DNA of 64,000 nucleotides from Flavobacterium bernardetii (GCF_011305415.1 NZ_JAANOQ010000007.1:62001-126000), one strand, 5' to 3'; counted from the first letter of the stretch, positions 53,168-62,245 are shown. The notes: generated by a model from the sequence alone, not told the origin. Translations and numbers: made by a program.

Positions 53168-54059
53168 ACTTAATTGAGTTTAGGCTTGAAATTGCCTTTT
53201 TATAAAAATATGGAATTAGTAACATAGGCAAACCAAATAACGAAATTAACAAAACCACAAATATTGCAAAAACCAACTGTTGTAGCATAATGTTATTAAA
53301 ATAAATATATTTCAGAAGGGTTGCAGTAATCGAAATTACAAAAACAGGAAGAAAATAAACTAACATTTCCAAATTTAAAATTAAAAAAAGAAACATTGCA
53401 GGAAACAAAACAAAAGAAGAATTAATTAAAGTGTTTTTCAGCTGAAAAAACAAATATTTTTCAGAATTAAATGGGCTTATTATTATTTCTTCTGTGTTTT
53501 CTCTTTCAAAAGTTGCAATAATCGAAACTAAAGTAAGTAACAATAACCCAAAAAATAAAACGTTCTCGTTTTTATGCAAATAATAGATATAACAAAGCGT
53601 AAAAATTATGGGATAAACAAAAAGCAATTTATGTTTTCTAAAACTAATGTGCCAAAACACATTAAAAAGATCAAAAGGATATGAAATAATTTTAAATGAA
53701 AGTTTTGGTAAATTGATTAAAATAATATTTAAAAGCAAAAAAACTACAATATACAACCACTCGAGTTTTAAAAACAATACAATTATATAAGGCAACAAAT
53801 AAAATATATATTCAAAAAAAAGAATGACTTTATAATTTTTACTAAGCTTTAAAAAAGAAGAATCGACTCGGTTTGCATTAAAAGCAACAACATCGAAAAA
53901 ACATAAAAATATATAATTTTTATATTCTTCAAAATAATAATAAAAAAATAAAGCCCCTAAAGAATGTAATAATAACAATAAAAAATAAGCTAAATAATCA
54001 TCTTTTGAAACCCATTTTCTCAATCTGATTACTAGTAAATATTTTAATATTTGTAACAC
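53154..54059 (-). CDS. Polytopic membrane protein, probable ABC permease
   Basis: A 301-residue, very hydrophobic protein with roughly eight membrane segments (for example YFLLLLLHSLGALFFYYYF, YIIVLFLKLEWLYIVVFLLL and VFAIFVVLLISLFGLPMLLI). It starts at GTG, only 17 bases behind the glmS terminator, with no ATG available nearby. It shows no recognised permease signature, but its 14-base overlap with the ATPase gene makes it the likely membrane half of the transporter. There is no room for a normal promoter between the terminator and the start, so expression may depend on read-through from glmS. Codon use is very A+T rich. Confidence 0.75.
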   Translation of the reverse strand: MLQILKYLLVIRLRKWVSKDDYLAYFLLLLLHSLGALFFYYYFEEYKNYIFLCFFDVVAFNANRVDSSFLKLSKNYKVILFFEYIFYLLPYIIVLFLKLEWLYIVVFLLLNIILINLPKLSFKIISYPFDLFNVFWHISFRKHKLLFVYPIIFTLCYIYYLHKNENVLFFGLLLLTLVSIIATFERENTEEIIISPFNSEKYLFFQLKNTLINSSFVLFPAMFLFLILNLEMLVYFLPVFVISITATLLKYIYFNNIMLQQLVFAIFVVLLISLFGLPMLLIPYFYKKAISSLNSIKYVSN

Positions 54060-54076
54060 TTTTATATTTTAAATAT

Positions 54077-54118
54077 AAAAAGCGAAATAATTAATATTTC
54101 GCTTTTTTAGGTTATTCT
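54077..54118 (-). terminator. glmS terminator and direct repeat copy B
   Basis: AAAAAGCGAAATA (54077-54089) pairs perfectly with TATTTCGCTTTTT (54095-54107), five-base loop, and is flanked by T on the minus strand and A on the plus. The last seven bases belong to glmS. The whole 42 bases recur at 52443-52484. Confidence 0.9.
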
Positions 54119-55959
54119 ACGGTCACTGATTTTGCCAAATTCCTAGGCTGATCCACATTACAACCTCTTAATACTGCAATATGATAGGATAACAATTGCA
54201 ATGGAATTGTAGTTAATAATGGCGTTAACGCTTCTGAAGTTTCTGGAATTTCAATTACGTGATCTGCTAAAGCTTTCACTTGCGTGTCTCCTTTAGTGAC
54301 TACGGCAATAATTTTTCCGCTTCTTGATTTTATTTCTTGAATATTACTTACAACTTTGTCGTAATGTCCTTTATTTGGCGCAATAACTATAACTGGCATT
54401 TGTTCGTCAATTAAGGCAATTGGTCCGTGCTTCATTTCTGCAGCTGGATAACCTTCTGCGTGAATGTATGAAATCTCTTTTAATTTCAATGCTCCTTCTA
54501 AAGCTACTGGAAAATTAAATCCACGACCCAAATACAAAGCATTTGGCACATCTTTATAAATTTCAGCTATTTGTTTAGCAACATCATTAGTCTGTAAAGC
54601 TTCTTGTACTTTTTCAGGAATCATTTCTAATTCTAACAAATAACGTTGGTAATCAGATTGATTCATCGTTCCTTTTGCTTTTGCTAAACGTAAAGCAATA
54701 AGTGTCAGAATTGTAATTTGAGTTGTAAATGCTTTTGTTGAAGCCACACCAATTTCTGGTCCAGCATGCGTATAAGCACCTGCATCAGTTTCTCTAGAAA
54801 TAGAAGAACCCACTACATTACACACTCCAAAAACAAACGCTCCGTTTTCTTTCGCTAATTTTATGGCTGCTAAAGTATCAGCTGTTTCTCCAGATTGCGA
54901 AATTGCAATTACTACATCATCTTTATTTATAATCGGATTTCTGTATCTGAATTCTGAAGCATATTCTACTTCAACAGGAATTCTTGCAAATTCTTCGATA
55001 ACATATTCAGCAACTAAACCGGCATGCCAAGAAGTTCCACAAGCGATAATTAGAATTCGTTTCGCATTCGTGAATTTTTCTAAATTATCTTCTACGCCAG
55101 ACATTTGAATAATGCCTTTGTTAGCCAATAATCTTCCTCTATAAGTATCTTTAATTACGTTAGGTTGTTCGTAAATTTCTTTTAACATGAAATGTTCGTA
55201 ACCTCCTTTTTCGATTTGCTCTAAATTCATTTGCAATTCTTGAACGTAAGGGTCTACTAAAGAATCATCTTTAATTTTACGAACTTTCATTGGTTTATTC
55301 AAACGAATAATTGCCATTTCTTCATCTTCTAAATAAATAGCATTTGAAGTAAATTCAATAAACGGAGAGGCGTCTGAAGCAACGAAATATTCATCTTCAC
55401 CAATACCAATTGCTAAAGGCGAACCTAAACGTGCACAAACTAATTCGTCTGGCTTGTTTACATCGAATACCACAATTGCATAAGCTCCAACAACTTGATT
55501 TAAGGCAACTTGAACTGCTTTTCCTAATTTTAAATTATCTGTTTTCTGAACATCTTCAATTAAGTTAATTAAAACTTCAGTATCTGTATCAGAATGAAAA
55601 ACATACCCTCTTTTAATTAATTCTTTTTTTAATGGCTCATAATTTTCAATAATCCCATTATGAACAATTGCTAATTTTCCAGAATTTGAAAAATGTGGAT
55701 GCGAGTTTACATCATTTGGTACACCATGAGTAGCCCAACGTGTATGTCCAAATCCAATATGTCCTTCTGTAGATATTTCTTTAGCAACTTTTTCTTCTAA
55801 ATCGGAAACTTTCCCTTTAGTTTTACAAAGTTTCAAATCTTTACCATCATATAAAACAAGACCAGCACTATCGTATCCACGATATTCTAATCTTTTTAAT
55901 CCTTTAATAATAATTGGATATGCTTCTCTATGACCAATATAACCTACGATTCCACACAT
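54112..55959 (-). CDS. glmS: Glutamine--fructose-6-phosphate aminotransferase
   Basis: A 615-residue enzyme making glucosamine-6-phosphate, the first step to UDP-GlcNAc for peptidoglycan and lipopolysaccharide. The N-terminal glutaminase uses Cys1 (after Met removal) in MCGIVGYIG; GHTRWATHGVPNDVNSHPH and the HNGIIENY loop are also conserved. Two SIS sugar-isomerase domains follow (about 290-420 and 460-600), with CGTSWHAGLVAEY and the C-terminal PRNLAKSVTVE. It follows the DUF4270 gene by 12 bases. Its end has been duplicated behind the ABC module. Confidence 0.98.
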   Translation of the reverse strand: MCGIVGYIGHREAYPIIIKGLKRLEYRGYDSAGLVLYDGKDLKLCKTKGKVSDLEEKVAKEISTEGHIGFGHTRWATHGVPNDVNSHPHFSNSGKLAIVHNGIIENYEPLKKELIKRGYVFHSDTDTEVLINLIEDVQKTDNLKLGKAVQVALNQVVGAYAIVVFDVNKPDELVCARLGSPLAIGIGEDEYFVASDASPFIEFTSNAIYLEDEEMAIIRLNKPMKVRKIKDDSLVDPYVQELQMNLEQIEKGGYEHFMLKEIYEQPNVIKDTYRGRLLANKGIIQMSGVEDNLEKFTNAKRILIIACGTSWHAGLVAEYVIEEFARIPVEVEYASEFRYRNPIINKDDVVIAISQSGETADTLAAIKLAKENGAFVFGVCNVVGSSISRETDAGAYTHAGPEIGVASTKAFTTQITILTLIALRLAKAKGTMNQSDYQRYLLELEMIPEKVQEALQTNDVAKQIAEIYKDVPNALYLGRGFNFPVALEGALKLKEISYIHAEGYPAAEMKHGPIALIDEQMPVIVIAPNKGHYDKVVSNIQEIKSRSGKIIAVVTKGDTQVKALADHVIEIPETSEALTPLLTTIPLQLLSYHIAVLRGCNVDQPRNLAKSVTVE

Positions 55960-55971
55960 ATATATAAGAGT

Positions 55972-57831
55972 TTAATTTGGTTTTGTAATATGAATTGTTA
56001 GTTTTAATCTATATTTTTCAGTATCTTCAGGTGACAAACCTACAGGATGAGTTCCATATAAAACCGTTCCTTGTTGTGCTAAAACTGAAGCAAGTGGGAA
56101 AAATTTAATATCGTCATCTAAATTCGATGGAGTATTATTAATATCCAAAGGACTTTTATAATAAGCATTTCTATTTTCTGCAATATTTTCTGTTACACAA
56201 AGTCCAAGTCTTAAGTTTTTATTCAAATTTTCATTAGTACTATTAATAAGGTTATTAATATGTCTTGTAATTCTAATTTTATATTTTATTCCTTTATCAT
56301 CCGTATTATCCCTTTGAATGATACCACCATGAACTATTTTGTTTCTTTTTGGACTTGAACTAGTGCTCGTGTCATAAACATAGTCAACAAGAGCTTCTTG
56401 ATTTGTCGCATCAAACAAATACAACCTCTCAGGTTCTTGATATTTAGAATTTGCAGACATAGCTGACCTATCAATATAAAACTCTAAATATGCATCGTTA
56501 ATTAACACTTTTTCTAATCTTAAAAGATCTAACTCATCTGGAATTTTGTTTCCTGGCTGTCCCGTATCAGGATCCGTATAAGGAAGTCCATCTTTTCCTA
56601 ATACATCAGCATCCCCAAAAACATCCATATACACAACAGAACCTTTACCGCCCTTTACATATAATCTATCATTTTGTCCAAAAGTTATACTACCAAAAGT
56701 ATTGGCTGGATTTGATAAACCTGTATTATAATCACCTGTATAAGCAAAATTTTGCAACGAAACAGTATTACCACTAGCGTTTGTTCCTAAGTTCATAACA
56801 AAAGCTTTAGAAGTATGCACAGCAGCTGCACCTGTAGCTCCTTCATTTATTGAACTATAATTTAAGTTTAACTTTGCCTTATTAAAATTCAGCATAGCCA
56901 TTGCTCCTTCATCAATAGCGCCTATGTTTTCTTGCTCTATTTTAAAATATAAACCTTTAAAATATTCTCTGAATTTATTCGTATTAAACAAATTACTTGC
57001 AGGAGATTCTATTATTTTCTTCTTGAAAAATTCTTTATTTAACTTTAAGTAAATTCCTGGCGCCAAACGCTCTTTTACAACCCATTTAGCAGGATTAGTT
57101 TGATCTATTGCTGGTAACACATTACCATTAATATCTGTATATTCTTGAACTAGAGTTACTGGATTAAATTTAGTTTCATAAGTAACAATTTCTTCTTTGT
57201 TAAAAAAGAATTGGTCATTTTCTGCAACATCTGGACTATCATTTAATCTAGCTCCTCCCTGAATAGAGTTACCTGCACCAATAATACCTATTTTTAGATA
57301 ATCAAAGTCAATAGCACCTCCATTAGAAGATCCATCACTATAATAACGTTGGCTATCCTGAAAGTCAGTATTAGCATCTAAATTATTTATAAAATATCCG
57401 TTTTCATAAACACTAAGTTTCATTTTACTTTCTTTGTTTGCCCCGTAAATTGAATCTAAAGTATATTCTTTAGAACCATCAGAATTTGTTGATTCTACAT
57501 CACTAAAAAACGGAATGTATAATATTACATCTTCAACATGAACGCTTGTTCCAAATTTTGGTTGCGGATTTACTAACGCTAATTGAGTTACGAAGTTTGC
57601 TTTTGTTTCTCCAAAAAAAGGATTATTGTAAATTCCTAAAGGATTTATTGGCAAATTATTAGTTTGCACCTCATTTGTACGAACTGAATATGCTTTTAAA
57701 CTTGCTTCACGCTTCTCAAAATCAAAATGTTCATCACCTACTAAGTCTGCTCCAATTGTATTAAACTCCTGATCACAAGAAATAAAAACCATTGAAAAAA
57801 CTAAGAATAAAACTGCTATTTTCTTTTTCAT
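55972..57831 (-). CDS. DUF4270 lipoprotein
   Basis: A 619-residue lipoprotein of the Bacteroidota-specific DUF4270 family; lipobox FISC with C19 as acylation site, followed by DQEFNTIGADLVGDEHFDF, which is the usual family opening. The body is beta-rich with motifs GIYNNPFFGETKANFVTQL near the start and YRLKLTIHITKPN at the end. The family is found widely in Flavobacteriaceae beside starch-synthase-like and glmS genes, but its function is unknown. It lies five bases after the synthase-like gene and 12 before glmS, giving one operon. Confidence 0.93.
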   Translation of the reverse strand: MKKKIAVLFLVFSMVFISCDQEFNTIGADLVGDEHFDFEKREASLKAYSVRTNEVQTNNLPINPLGIYNNPFFGETKANFVTQLALVNPQPKFGTSVHVEDVILYIPFFSDVESTNSDGSKEYTLDSIYGANKESKMKLSVYENGYFINNLDANTDFQDSQRYYSDGSSNGGAIDFDYLKIGIIGAGNSIQGGARLNDSPDVAENDQFFFNKEEIVTYETKFNPVTLVQEYTDINGNVLPAIDQTNPAKWVVKERLAPGIYLKLNKEFFKKKIIESPASNLFNTNKFREYFKGLYFKIEQENIGAIDEGAMAMLNFNKAKLNLNYSSINEGATGAAAVHTSKAFVMNLGTNASGNTVSLQNFAYTGDYNTGLSNPANTFGSITFGQNDRLYVKGGKGSVVYMDVFGDADVLGKDGLPYTDPDTGQPGNKIPDELDLLRLEKVLINDAYLEFYIDRSAMSANSKYQEPERLYLFDATNQEALVDYVYDTSTSSSPKRNKIVHGGIIQRDNTDDKGIKYKIRITRHINNLINSTNENLNKNLRLGLCVTENIAENRNAYYKSPLDINNTPSNLDDDIKFFPLASVLAQQGTVLYGTHPVGLSPEDTEKYRLKLTIHITKPN

Positions 57832-57836
57832 TATAA

Positions 57837-58643
57837 TTATTGTACTTTATTTTTAATAAACTCTAAATATGCTTCTTTGAAAATTTCTTTCGGGGTGAAA
57901 GGTAAAAAAGGTTTTTTCGAAGTTTCTATATATTTTGTTAAATCTGCTGACAAGTCGTTAGATGCAATAATAATTCCATCTGAATGGTCAATTGTTGCTT
58001 TCATTAAGTTGCTAAAAACCGGTTCTTTGTAGATTGAAATGGCATCAGCTGGTAAGTTATCGTAAGCTAATTTATTCATCATTTCTGGATCTAAAGCCCC
58101 TTCAAAGTCAGTAGCATAAACAGATGTGATAATTTTTGTGTCTTCAAAAATACCTTCGTCTTTATAGTAATGCTTCAAATAAACAGGCAATAAAGAAGCC
58201 ATCCAGCCGTGAACGTGGATAATATCTGGTACCCAATTTAATTTTTTTACGGTTTCAACTACACCTTTTGCAAAGAAAATGGCTCTTTCATCGTTATCTG
58301 GATACAACACACCTTCTTCGTCAGAAAAAGTCGCTTTTCTTTTAAAATATTCGTCATTATCTATAAAATAAACCTGAATTCTCTCTTTTGGTATAGATGC
58401 CACTTTGATAATTAAAGGCATATCCATATCATTTACTACCAAATTCATCCCAGATAGTCTAATTACTTCATGTAATTGATGTCTGCGTTCATTGATATTT
58501 CCATATCTTGGCATAAAAATTCTTATCTGCCCTCCTACTTCATTTATCATTTTTGGCAGTTCATAAGAATGTAATGACACTTCATTTTCAGCTAAATAAG
58601 GCACTACTTCAGATGATACATATAATATCCTCTTGTCATTCAT
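57837..58643 (-). CDS. Starch-synthase-like catalytic-domain protein (half length)
   Basis: A 268-residue protein, taking the ATG at 58643 (MNDKRILYVSSEVVPYL) rather than a TTG 33 bases upstream. It covers the GT5 N-terminal domain: the ADP-glucose-type opening ILYVSSEVVPY, MPRYGNINERRHQLHEV and DIIHVHGWMASLLPVYLKHY. Full GlgA is about 475 residues; the whole C-terminal GT1-type half with the nucleotide-binding EAGRP motif is absent and no second ORF continues it. The K-x-G-G-L motif of GlgA is replaced (AENEVSLHSYELPKMINEVGG). It may not be a glycosyltransferase at all. First gene of the DUF4270-glmS operon. Confidence 0.85.
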   Translation of the reverse strand: MNDKRILYVSSEVVPYLAENEVSLHSYELPKMINEVGGQIRIFMPRYGNINERRHQLHEVIRLSGMNLVVNDMDMPLIIKVASIPKERIQVYFIDNDEYFKRKATFSDEEGVLYPDNDERAIFFAKGVVETVKKLNWVPDIIHVHGWMASLLPVYLKHYYKDEGIFEDTKIITSVYATDFEGALDPEMMNKLAYDNLPADAISIYKEPVFSNLMKATIDHSDGIIIASNDLSADLTKYIETSKKPFLPFTPKEIFKEAYLEFIKNKVQ

Positions 58644-58673
58644 ATAATAAATGTTATATTTTTGTTTAATATG

Positions 58674-58681
58674 CAAAATTA
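58674..58681 (-). promoter_or_regulatory. Possible -7 element for the synthase-DUF4270-glmS operon
   Basis: TAATTTTG on the minus strand fits TAnnTTTG, 30 bases before the ATG; the -33 half is weak. Confidence 0.5.
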
Positions 58682-58689
58682 TAAAAATT

Positions 58690-58720
58690 TATGGACTTAT
58701 CTACTAAAATAGTAAGTTTG
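58690..58720 (+). promoter_or_regulatory. Promoter of panC
   Basis: TATG at 58690-58693, 19 bases of spacer, then TAAGTTTG at 58713-58720, close to TTTG-N19-TAnnTTTG, 19 bases before the ATG. It overlaps the divergent promoter region. Confidence 0.65.
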
Positions 58721-58739
58721 CACTTTATAATAATATTCT

Positions 58740-59588
58740 ATGCACGTTTTTCAAACACAAAAAGAGCTTCAAATTGAACTAAATAAAGCTGAGAATCAAT
58801 CTAAAAAAATTGGTTTTGTCCCTACAATGGGCGCATTACACCAAGGCCACTTGTCTTTATTAGAACAATCATTGAGTGAAAATGAGGTTACTGTTTTAAG
58901 TATTTTTGTGAATCCAACTCAGTTTAATAACGCTGATGATTTAAAAAAATACCCGCGAACTTTAGAAAAAGACGTGGAACTTGTTGAAAAACTAAATAAA
59001 AATATTCTTGTTTATGCTCCAAGTGTAACAGATATTTATGAAGGAAATACAATTTCAACTTCTTTCAATTATGATGGATTAGAAAATCAAATGGAAGGCA
59101 AACATCGACCTGGTCATTTTGATGGCGTGGGAACAATTGTGAAAAAATTATTTGAAATAGTAAAACCAACTAATGCTTATTTTGGAGAAAAAGATTTTCA
59201 ACAACTTCAAATTGTAAAAAAATTAGTTACAAAATATAAAATTCCGGTTAATATTATTGGTTGCGACATTTTCAGAGAAGCCAGTGGTTTAGCGATGAGC
59301 AGTAGAAATGAAAGACTTTCTGAAAGTGCCAGAAACGAATCGAAATTAATTTTTCAAATACTTTCTCAAGCTAAAGAAAAATTTGAATCAAAATCGGCAA
59401 ACGAAGTAGTTTCATTTGTGGAGAAAGAATTCAAAAAACACACTAATTTCACACTAGAATATTTTGAAATTGCAGCCGAAGACACGCTTTTAACCTGCAA
59501 AAGAAAAGTAAAAAATAAAAAATACAGGGGTTTTATAGCTGTTTTTATTGAAAATATCAGATTAATTGATAATATTTCGTTAAAATAA
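58740..59588 (+). CDS. panC: Pantoate--beta-alanine ligase
   Basis: A 282-residue cytoplasmic enzyme joining pantoate and beta-alanine with ATP to give pantothenate, the precursor of CoA. Nucleotide-binding VPTMGALHQGHLSLLEQ (about 25-41), FVNPTQFNNADDLKKYPR, HRPGHFDGVGTIVKKLF, YFGEKDFQQLQIV and the KMSKS-like LAMSSRNERLS are all present. It is followed by panD after 36 bases, so both beta-alanine supply and use are in one operon. Confidence 0.98.
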   Translation: MHVFQTQKELQIELNKAENQSKKIGFVPTMGALHQGHLSLLEQSLSENEVTVLSIFVNPTQFNNADDLKKYPRTLEKDVELVEKLNKNILVYAPSVTDIYEGNTISTSFNYDGLENQMEGKHRPGHFDGVGTIVKKLFEIVKPTNAYFGEKDFQQLQIVKKLVTKYKIPVNIIGCDIFREASGLAMSSRNERLSESARNESKLIFQILSQAKEKFESKSANEVVSFVEKEFKKHTNFTLEYFEIAAEDTLLTCKRKVKNKKYRGFIAVFIENIRLIDNISLK

Positions 59589-59624
59589 ATAATAAAATTT
59601 ATTCGAATTAATTAACTTTGCAAA

Positions 59625-59975
59625 ATGCAAATACAAGTAGTAAAATCTAAAATACACAGAGTTTCTGTTACTGGAGCCGATTTAAATTATATTGGAAGTA
59701 TTACAATTGACGAAGCTTTGCTTGAAGCGGCCAATATTGTAGAAGGCGAAAAAGTTGCCATTGTTAATGTTAATAATGGAGAACGTTTGGAAACTTATGC
59801 CATAAAAGGCCCAAGAAATACAGGTGAAATTACTTTAAATGGTCCAGCAGCCAGAAAAGTACACCGTGGTGATATTATTATCATTATCGCTTACGGAATT
59901 ATCGATTTTGAAGAAGCAAAAACATTCAAACCTTGCTTGGTTTTCCCAAATGAAAAAGACAATTCTTTAACATAG
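59625..59975 (+). CDS. panD: Aspartate 1-decarboxylase
   Basis: A 116-residue pyruvoyl enzyme that makes beta-alanine from aspartate. The proenzyme cleavage site is the Gly-Ser of [14 protein letters not shown]; cleavage gives the pyruvoyl group at Ser25. [33 protein letters not shown] is typical. Complete length. It lies between panC and the flippase-like gene, with two bases to the next start. Confidence 0.98.
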   Translation: MQIQVVKSKIHRVSVTGADLNYIGSITIDEALLEAANIVEGEKVAIVNVNNGERLETYAIKGPRNTGEITLNGPAARKVHRGDIIIIIAYGIIDFEEAKTFKPCLVFPNEKDNSLT

Positions 59976-59977
59976 TT

Positions 59978-60937
59978 TTGAAAGCGAATTTTAGCAAAAT
60001 TGCCTCTTTATTTATTCCGTTACTTCTGGGTTTCGGACTAATTTATTATCAATACACTACATTATCAATTGAAGAGTTAAATAAAATAAAATCTTGCTTT
60101 CAAAAAGCAGATTATTTTTATATTTATCTATCCTTATTTATTGCTTTATTTGGGTATTGGGCAAGAGCGTATCGTTGGAAATATTCACTACAACATTTAG
60201 GTTATCAAACAGATTTTAAAAACGATTTAATGTCGGTTTGCGTTTCCTATTTTATGAATTTAACCATTCCGAGATCAGGAGAAATTACCCGTGCCGCCTT
60301 GTTAAAAAAATACGAAAACGTACCATTTGACAAAGGTTTCGGAACTATTGTAGCCGAAAGAATTGTTGACTTACTTATCTTTTTATTGTTTGTTGGATTG
60401 GCATTTGTATTGCAATTTGAAAAACTATATGGCTTTATCAAACAAAAAATCGCTTTCGAAAAAATTATCTTTTTCGGAATTATTGGAGCAATTTTAGGAA
60501 TCCTTTTTCTTTTAATTTGGATTTATGCTGAATGGAATATCATAAAAAAACTAAAAAACAAATTATCTGGGTTAATTGAAGGCATGTCGAGCATCCTTAA
60601 AATGAAAGACAAATGGAAATACATTTTCTTTTCTTTCTTTATTTGGTTTACTTATTTACTAATGTTTTATGTTACCATTTATGCTTTACCTGAAACCTCA
60701 AATATTACTTTCGATATTGTAATAATGGGCTTCATCTTCGGAAGTTTAGCCGTTGGTTTTACTAATGGTGGACTAGGCGCATATCCACTTGCAATAGCTA
60801 TGATATTTTCATTATATGGCATTTCTAACGATATCGGAACAGCATTTGGCTGGCTAGTTTGGACTTCACAAACTATTTTAACCATTTTACTTGGTTTATT
60901 ATCTTACGCTTTTTTACCACTCTACAATAAAAAATAA
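59978..60937 (+). CDS. Flippase-like integral membrane protein (UPF0104/LPG synthase TM family)
   Basis: A 319-residue protein with seven to eight transmembrane helices. It belongs to the lysylphosphatidylglycerol synthase TM region (UPF0104) family, with WARAYRWKYSLQHLGY, VCVSYFMNLTIPRSGEITRAALLKKYE and ERIVDLLIFLLFVG as landmarks, and GLGAYPLAIAMIF late in the protein. The start is TTG (no ATG for more than 80 codons), two bases after the panD stop. The family is thought to transport or flip lipids or polyprenyl-linked substrates. No catalytic aminoacyltransferase domain is present. Confidence 0.88.
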   Translation: MKANFSKIASLFIPLLLGFGLIYYQYTTLSIEELNKIKSCFQKADYFYIYLSLFIALFGYWARAYRWKYSLQHLGYQTDFKNDLMSVCVSYFMNLTIPRSGEITRAALLKKYENVPFDKGFGTIVAERIVDLLIFLLFVGLAFVLQFEKLYGFIKQKIAFEKIIFFGIIGAILGILFLLIWIYAEWNIIKKLKNKLSGLIEGMSSILKMKDKWKYIFFSFFIWFTYLLMFYVTIYALPETSNITFDIVIMGFIFGSLAVGFTNGGLGAYPLAIAMIFSLYGISNDIGTAFGWLVWTSQTILTILLGLLSYAFLPLYNKK

Positions 60938-60976
60938 TTAGTATATTGCTACATTATTTTACTAAACCAATTTATC

Positions 60977-62197
60977 ATGAAGATGAAATCTATCCTACTA
61001 TTTTTAATGGTTTCTGTTGCTACTTTTGCACAAAAAATTGAAGAAAAAATTCAATCTAAAAAACTAAATGACGAAAGAACTTTTTCTATAATTACACCTG
61101 CTTCATACGAAAGTAATCCAACGAAAAAATACCCTGTTTTAGTTTTATTAGATGGGGAATATTTAGCAGATCCTTTCTCAGGAATTTTAAAATACGGAAA
61201 CTATTGGGATGATTTACCAGAAATGATAATTGTTGCCGTAAATCAAAATTATGGCGAAACACGTTTTAACGATAGCAACTTCGGAGAAGACGGTTTACCT
61301 GCTGAATCTGGTGCGAAATTTTTCGAATTTATTGGTTTCGAATTACTACCATATGTACAACAAAAATACAGAACGTTGCCTTTCAGAATGATAGCCGGAC
61401 ATGATACTACAGCAGGATTTTTAAATTTCTATTTATATAAAGACGACCCCATTTTTAACGCATTTATTTCTCTTTCTCCAGAAATGGCTCCGCTAATGGT
61501 TGATAGAATTGCAGAAAGATTATCAAAAATACAACAACCTGTATTTTATTACCAAGCTACTTCAAAAGCCGATTTAGAAGAAATACAAGAAAACACCAAA
61601 AAGCTTGACGATTTTGCCAAAGAAATAAAAAACCCAAATGTGATTTATAGATACGATGTATTTCAAAATACGTCTCACTATTCTTTAGTTGCAGAAGCTA
61701 TTCCAAGTGCTTTTTATTTTGTCTTTAATGGCTACCAACCAATTTCTAAATTAGAATTTAACGAAAAAATATTAAAATTAGAAAGTGGTTACGCACAATA
61801 TTTAATCGACAAATATGATTATATTGAAAAGAAAATTGGTTTAAAAATTCAACCAAGATATTCAGACTTCAAAGCTATAGAAGCTGCAATTTTAAAAAAC
61901 AAAGCGTATTCAGATTTAGAGATTTTAGGCGCTTATGCAGACAAACAATACCCTAAAACAATGTTAGGAACTTACCATAGAGGTTTATATTTTGAAAAGA
62001 TTGGACAATTTAAAAGAGCTGCAAAAGAATATCAAAACGCGTACACAAAAGCTGAAATTGGTGATTTAACAAAAAGCTATATTTTAGACAGAGCCGAAGC
62101 CCTAAAAGGAAAAAAAGAAGAACCAAAAGCAGAAGAAGTTCCTACTGATACTCCAGTGGAACCAGTTCCTACTGAAGAACCAAAAAAAGACGAATAA
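60977..62197 (+). CDS. Exported esterase-fold protein with altered nucleophile
   Basis: A 406-residue protein with a signal peptide (1-19, ending TFAQ). Residues about 25-260 match the putative esterase (esterase D-like) alpha/beta-hydrolase fold: KKYPVLVLLDGEYLADPF, VAVNQNYGETRF, and the nucleophile elbow MIAGHDTTAGF. At the elbow the usual Ser (GHSxGG) is Asp, D143; the His near the end of the fold is kept (NTSHYSLVAEA, H234). Residues about 325-385 have a TPR-like repeat (TMLGTYHRGLYFEKIGQFKRA), and the tail is a Pro/Glu/Lys-rich segment ending PKKDE. It may be a pseudo-enzyme, or use Asp as in dehalogenases. Confidence 0.87.
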   Translation: MKMKSILLFLMVSVATFAQKIEEKIQSKKLNDERTFSIITPASYESNPTKKYPVLVLLDGEYLADPFSGILKYGNYWDDLPEMIIVAVNQNYGETRFNDSNFGEDGLPAESGAKFFEFIGFELLPYVQQKYRTLPFRMIAGHDTTAGFLNFYLYKDDPIFNAFISLSPEMAPLMVDRIAERLSKIQQPVFYYQATSKADLEEIQENTKKLDDFAKEIKNPNVIYRYDVFQNTSHYSLVAEAIPSAFYFVFNGYQPISKLEFNEKILKLESGYAQYLIDKYDYIEKKIGLKIQPRYSDFKAIEAAILKNKAYSDLEILGAYADKQYPKTMLGTYHRGLYFEKIGQFKRAAKEYQNAYTKAEIGDLTKSYILDRAEALKGKKEEPKAEEVPTDTPVEPVPTEEPKKDE

Positions 62198-62245
62198 ATT
62201 GAGATTCTGAAATCAATTCAGAATAAATAAATCCAGCATAAATAA

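Larger units (their letters stand above)
52443..54118. other. ABC module bounded by 42-bp direct repeats behind glmS
   Basis: The two-gene ABC cassette with its repeats has a period of 1,634 bases (52443 to 54077). The right copy spans the glmS stop codon, the last Glu codon and its terminator; the left copy repeats them. This looks like insertion or duplication at the 3' end of glmS, the place where Tn7-type elements also insert, but no transposase or integrase gene is present. Confidence 0.6.

Noticed and set aside
52443-54118. Tn7-like transposon downstream of glmS
   Set aside because: The location fits, but no tnsABCD-like gene, no terminal repeats of the Tn7 type and only 1.6 kb of cargo. 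Kept only as a module between direct repeats.
58644-58676. Earlier TTG start of the starch-synthase-like gene
   Set aside because: The ATG at 58643 gives the family-typical start KRILYVSSEVVPY, and the TTG lies on the likely -7 promoter element.
59614-59621. TAACTTTG as a promoter for panD
   Set aside because: It ends only three bases before the panD ATG, so transcription would begin inside the coding sequence; panD is more likely transcribed with panC.
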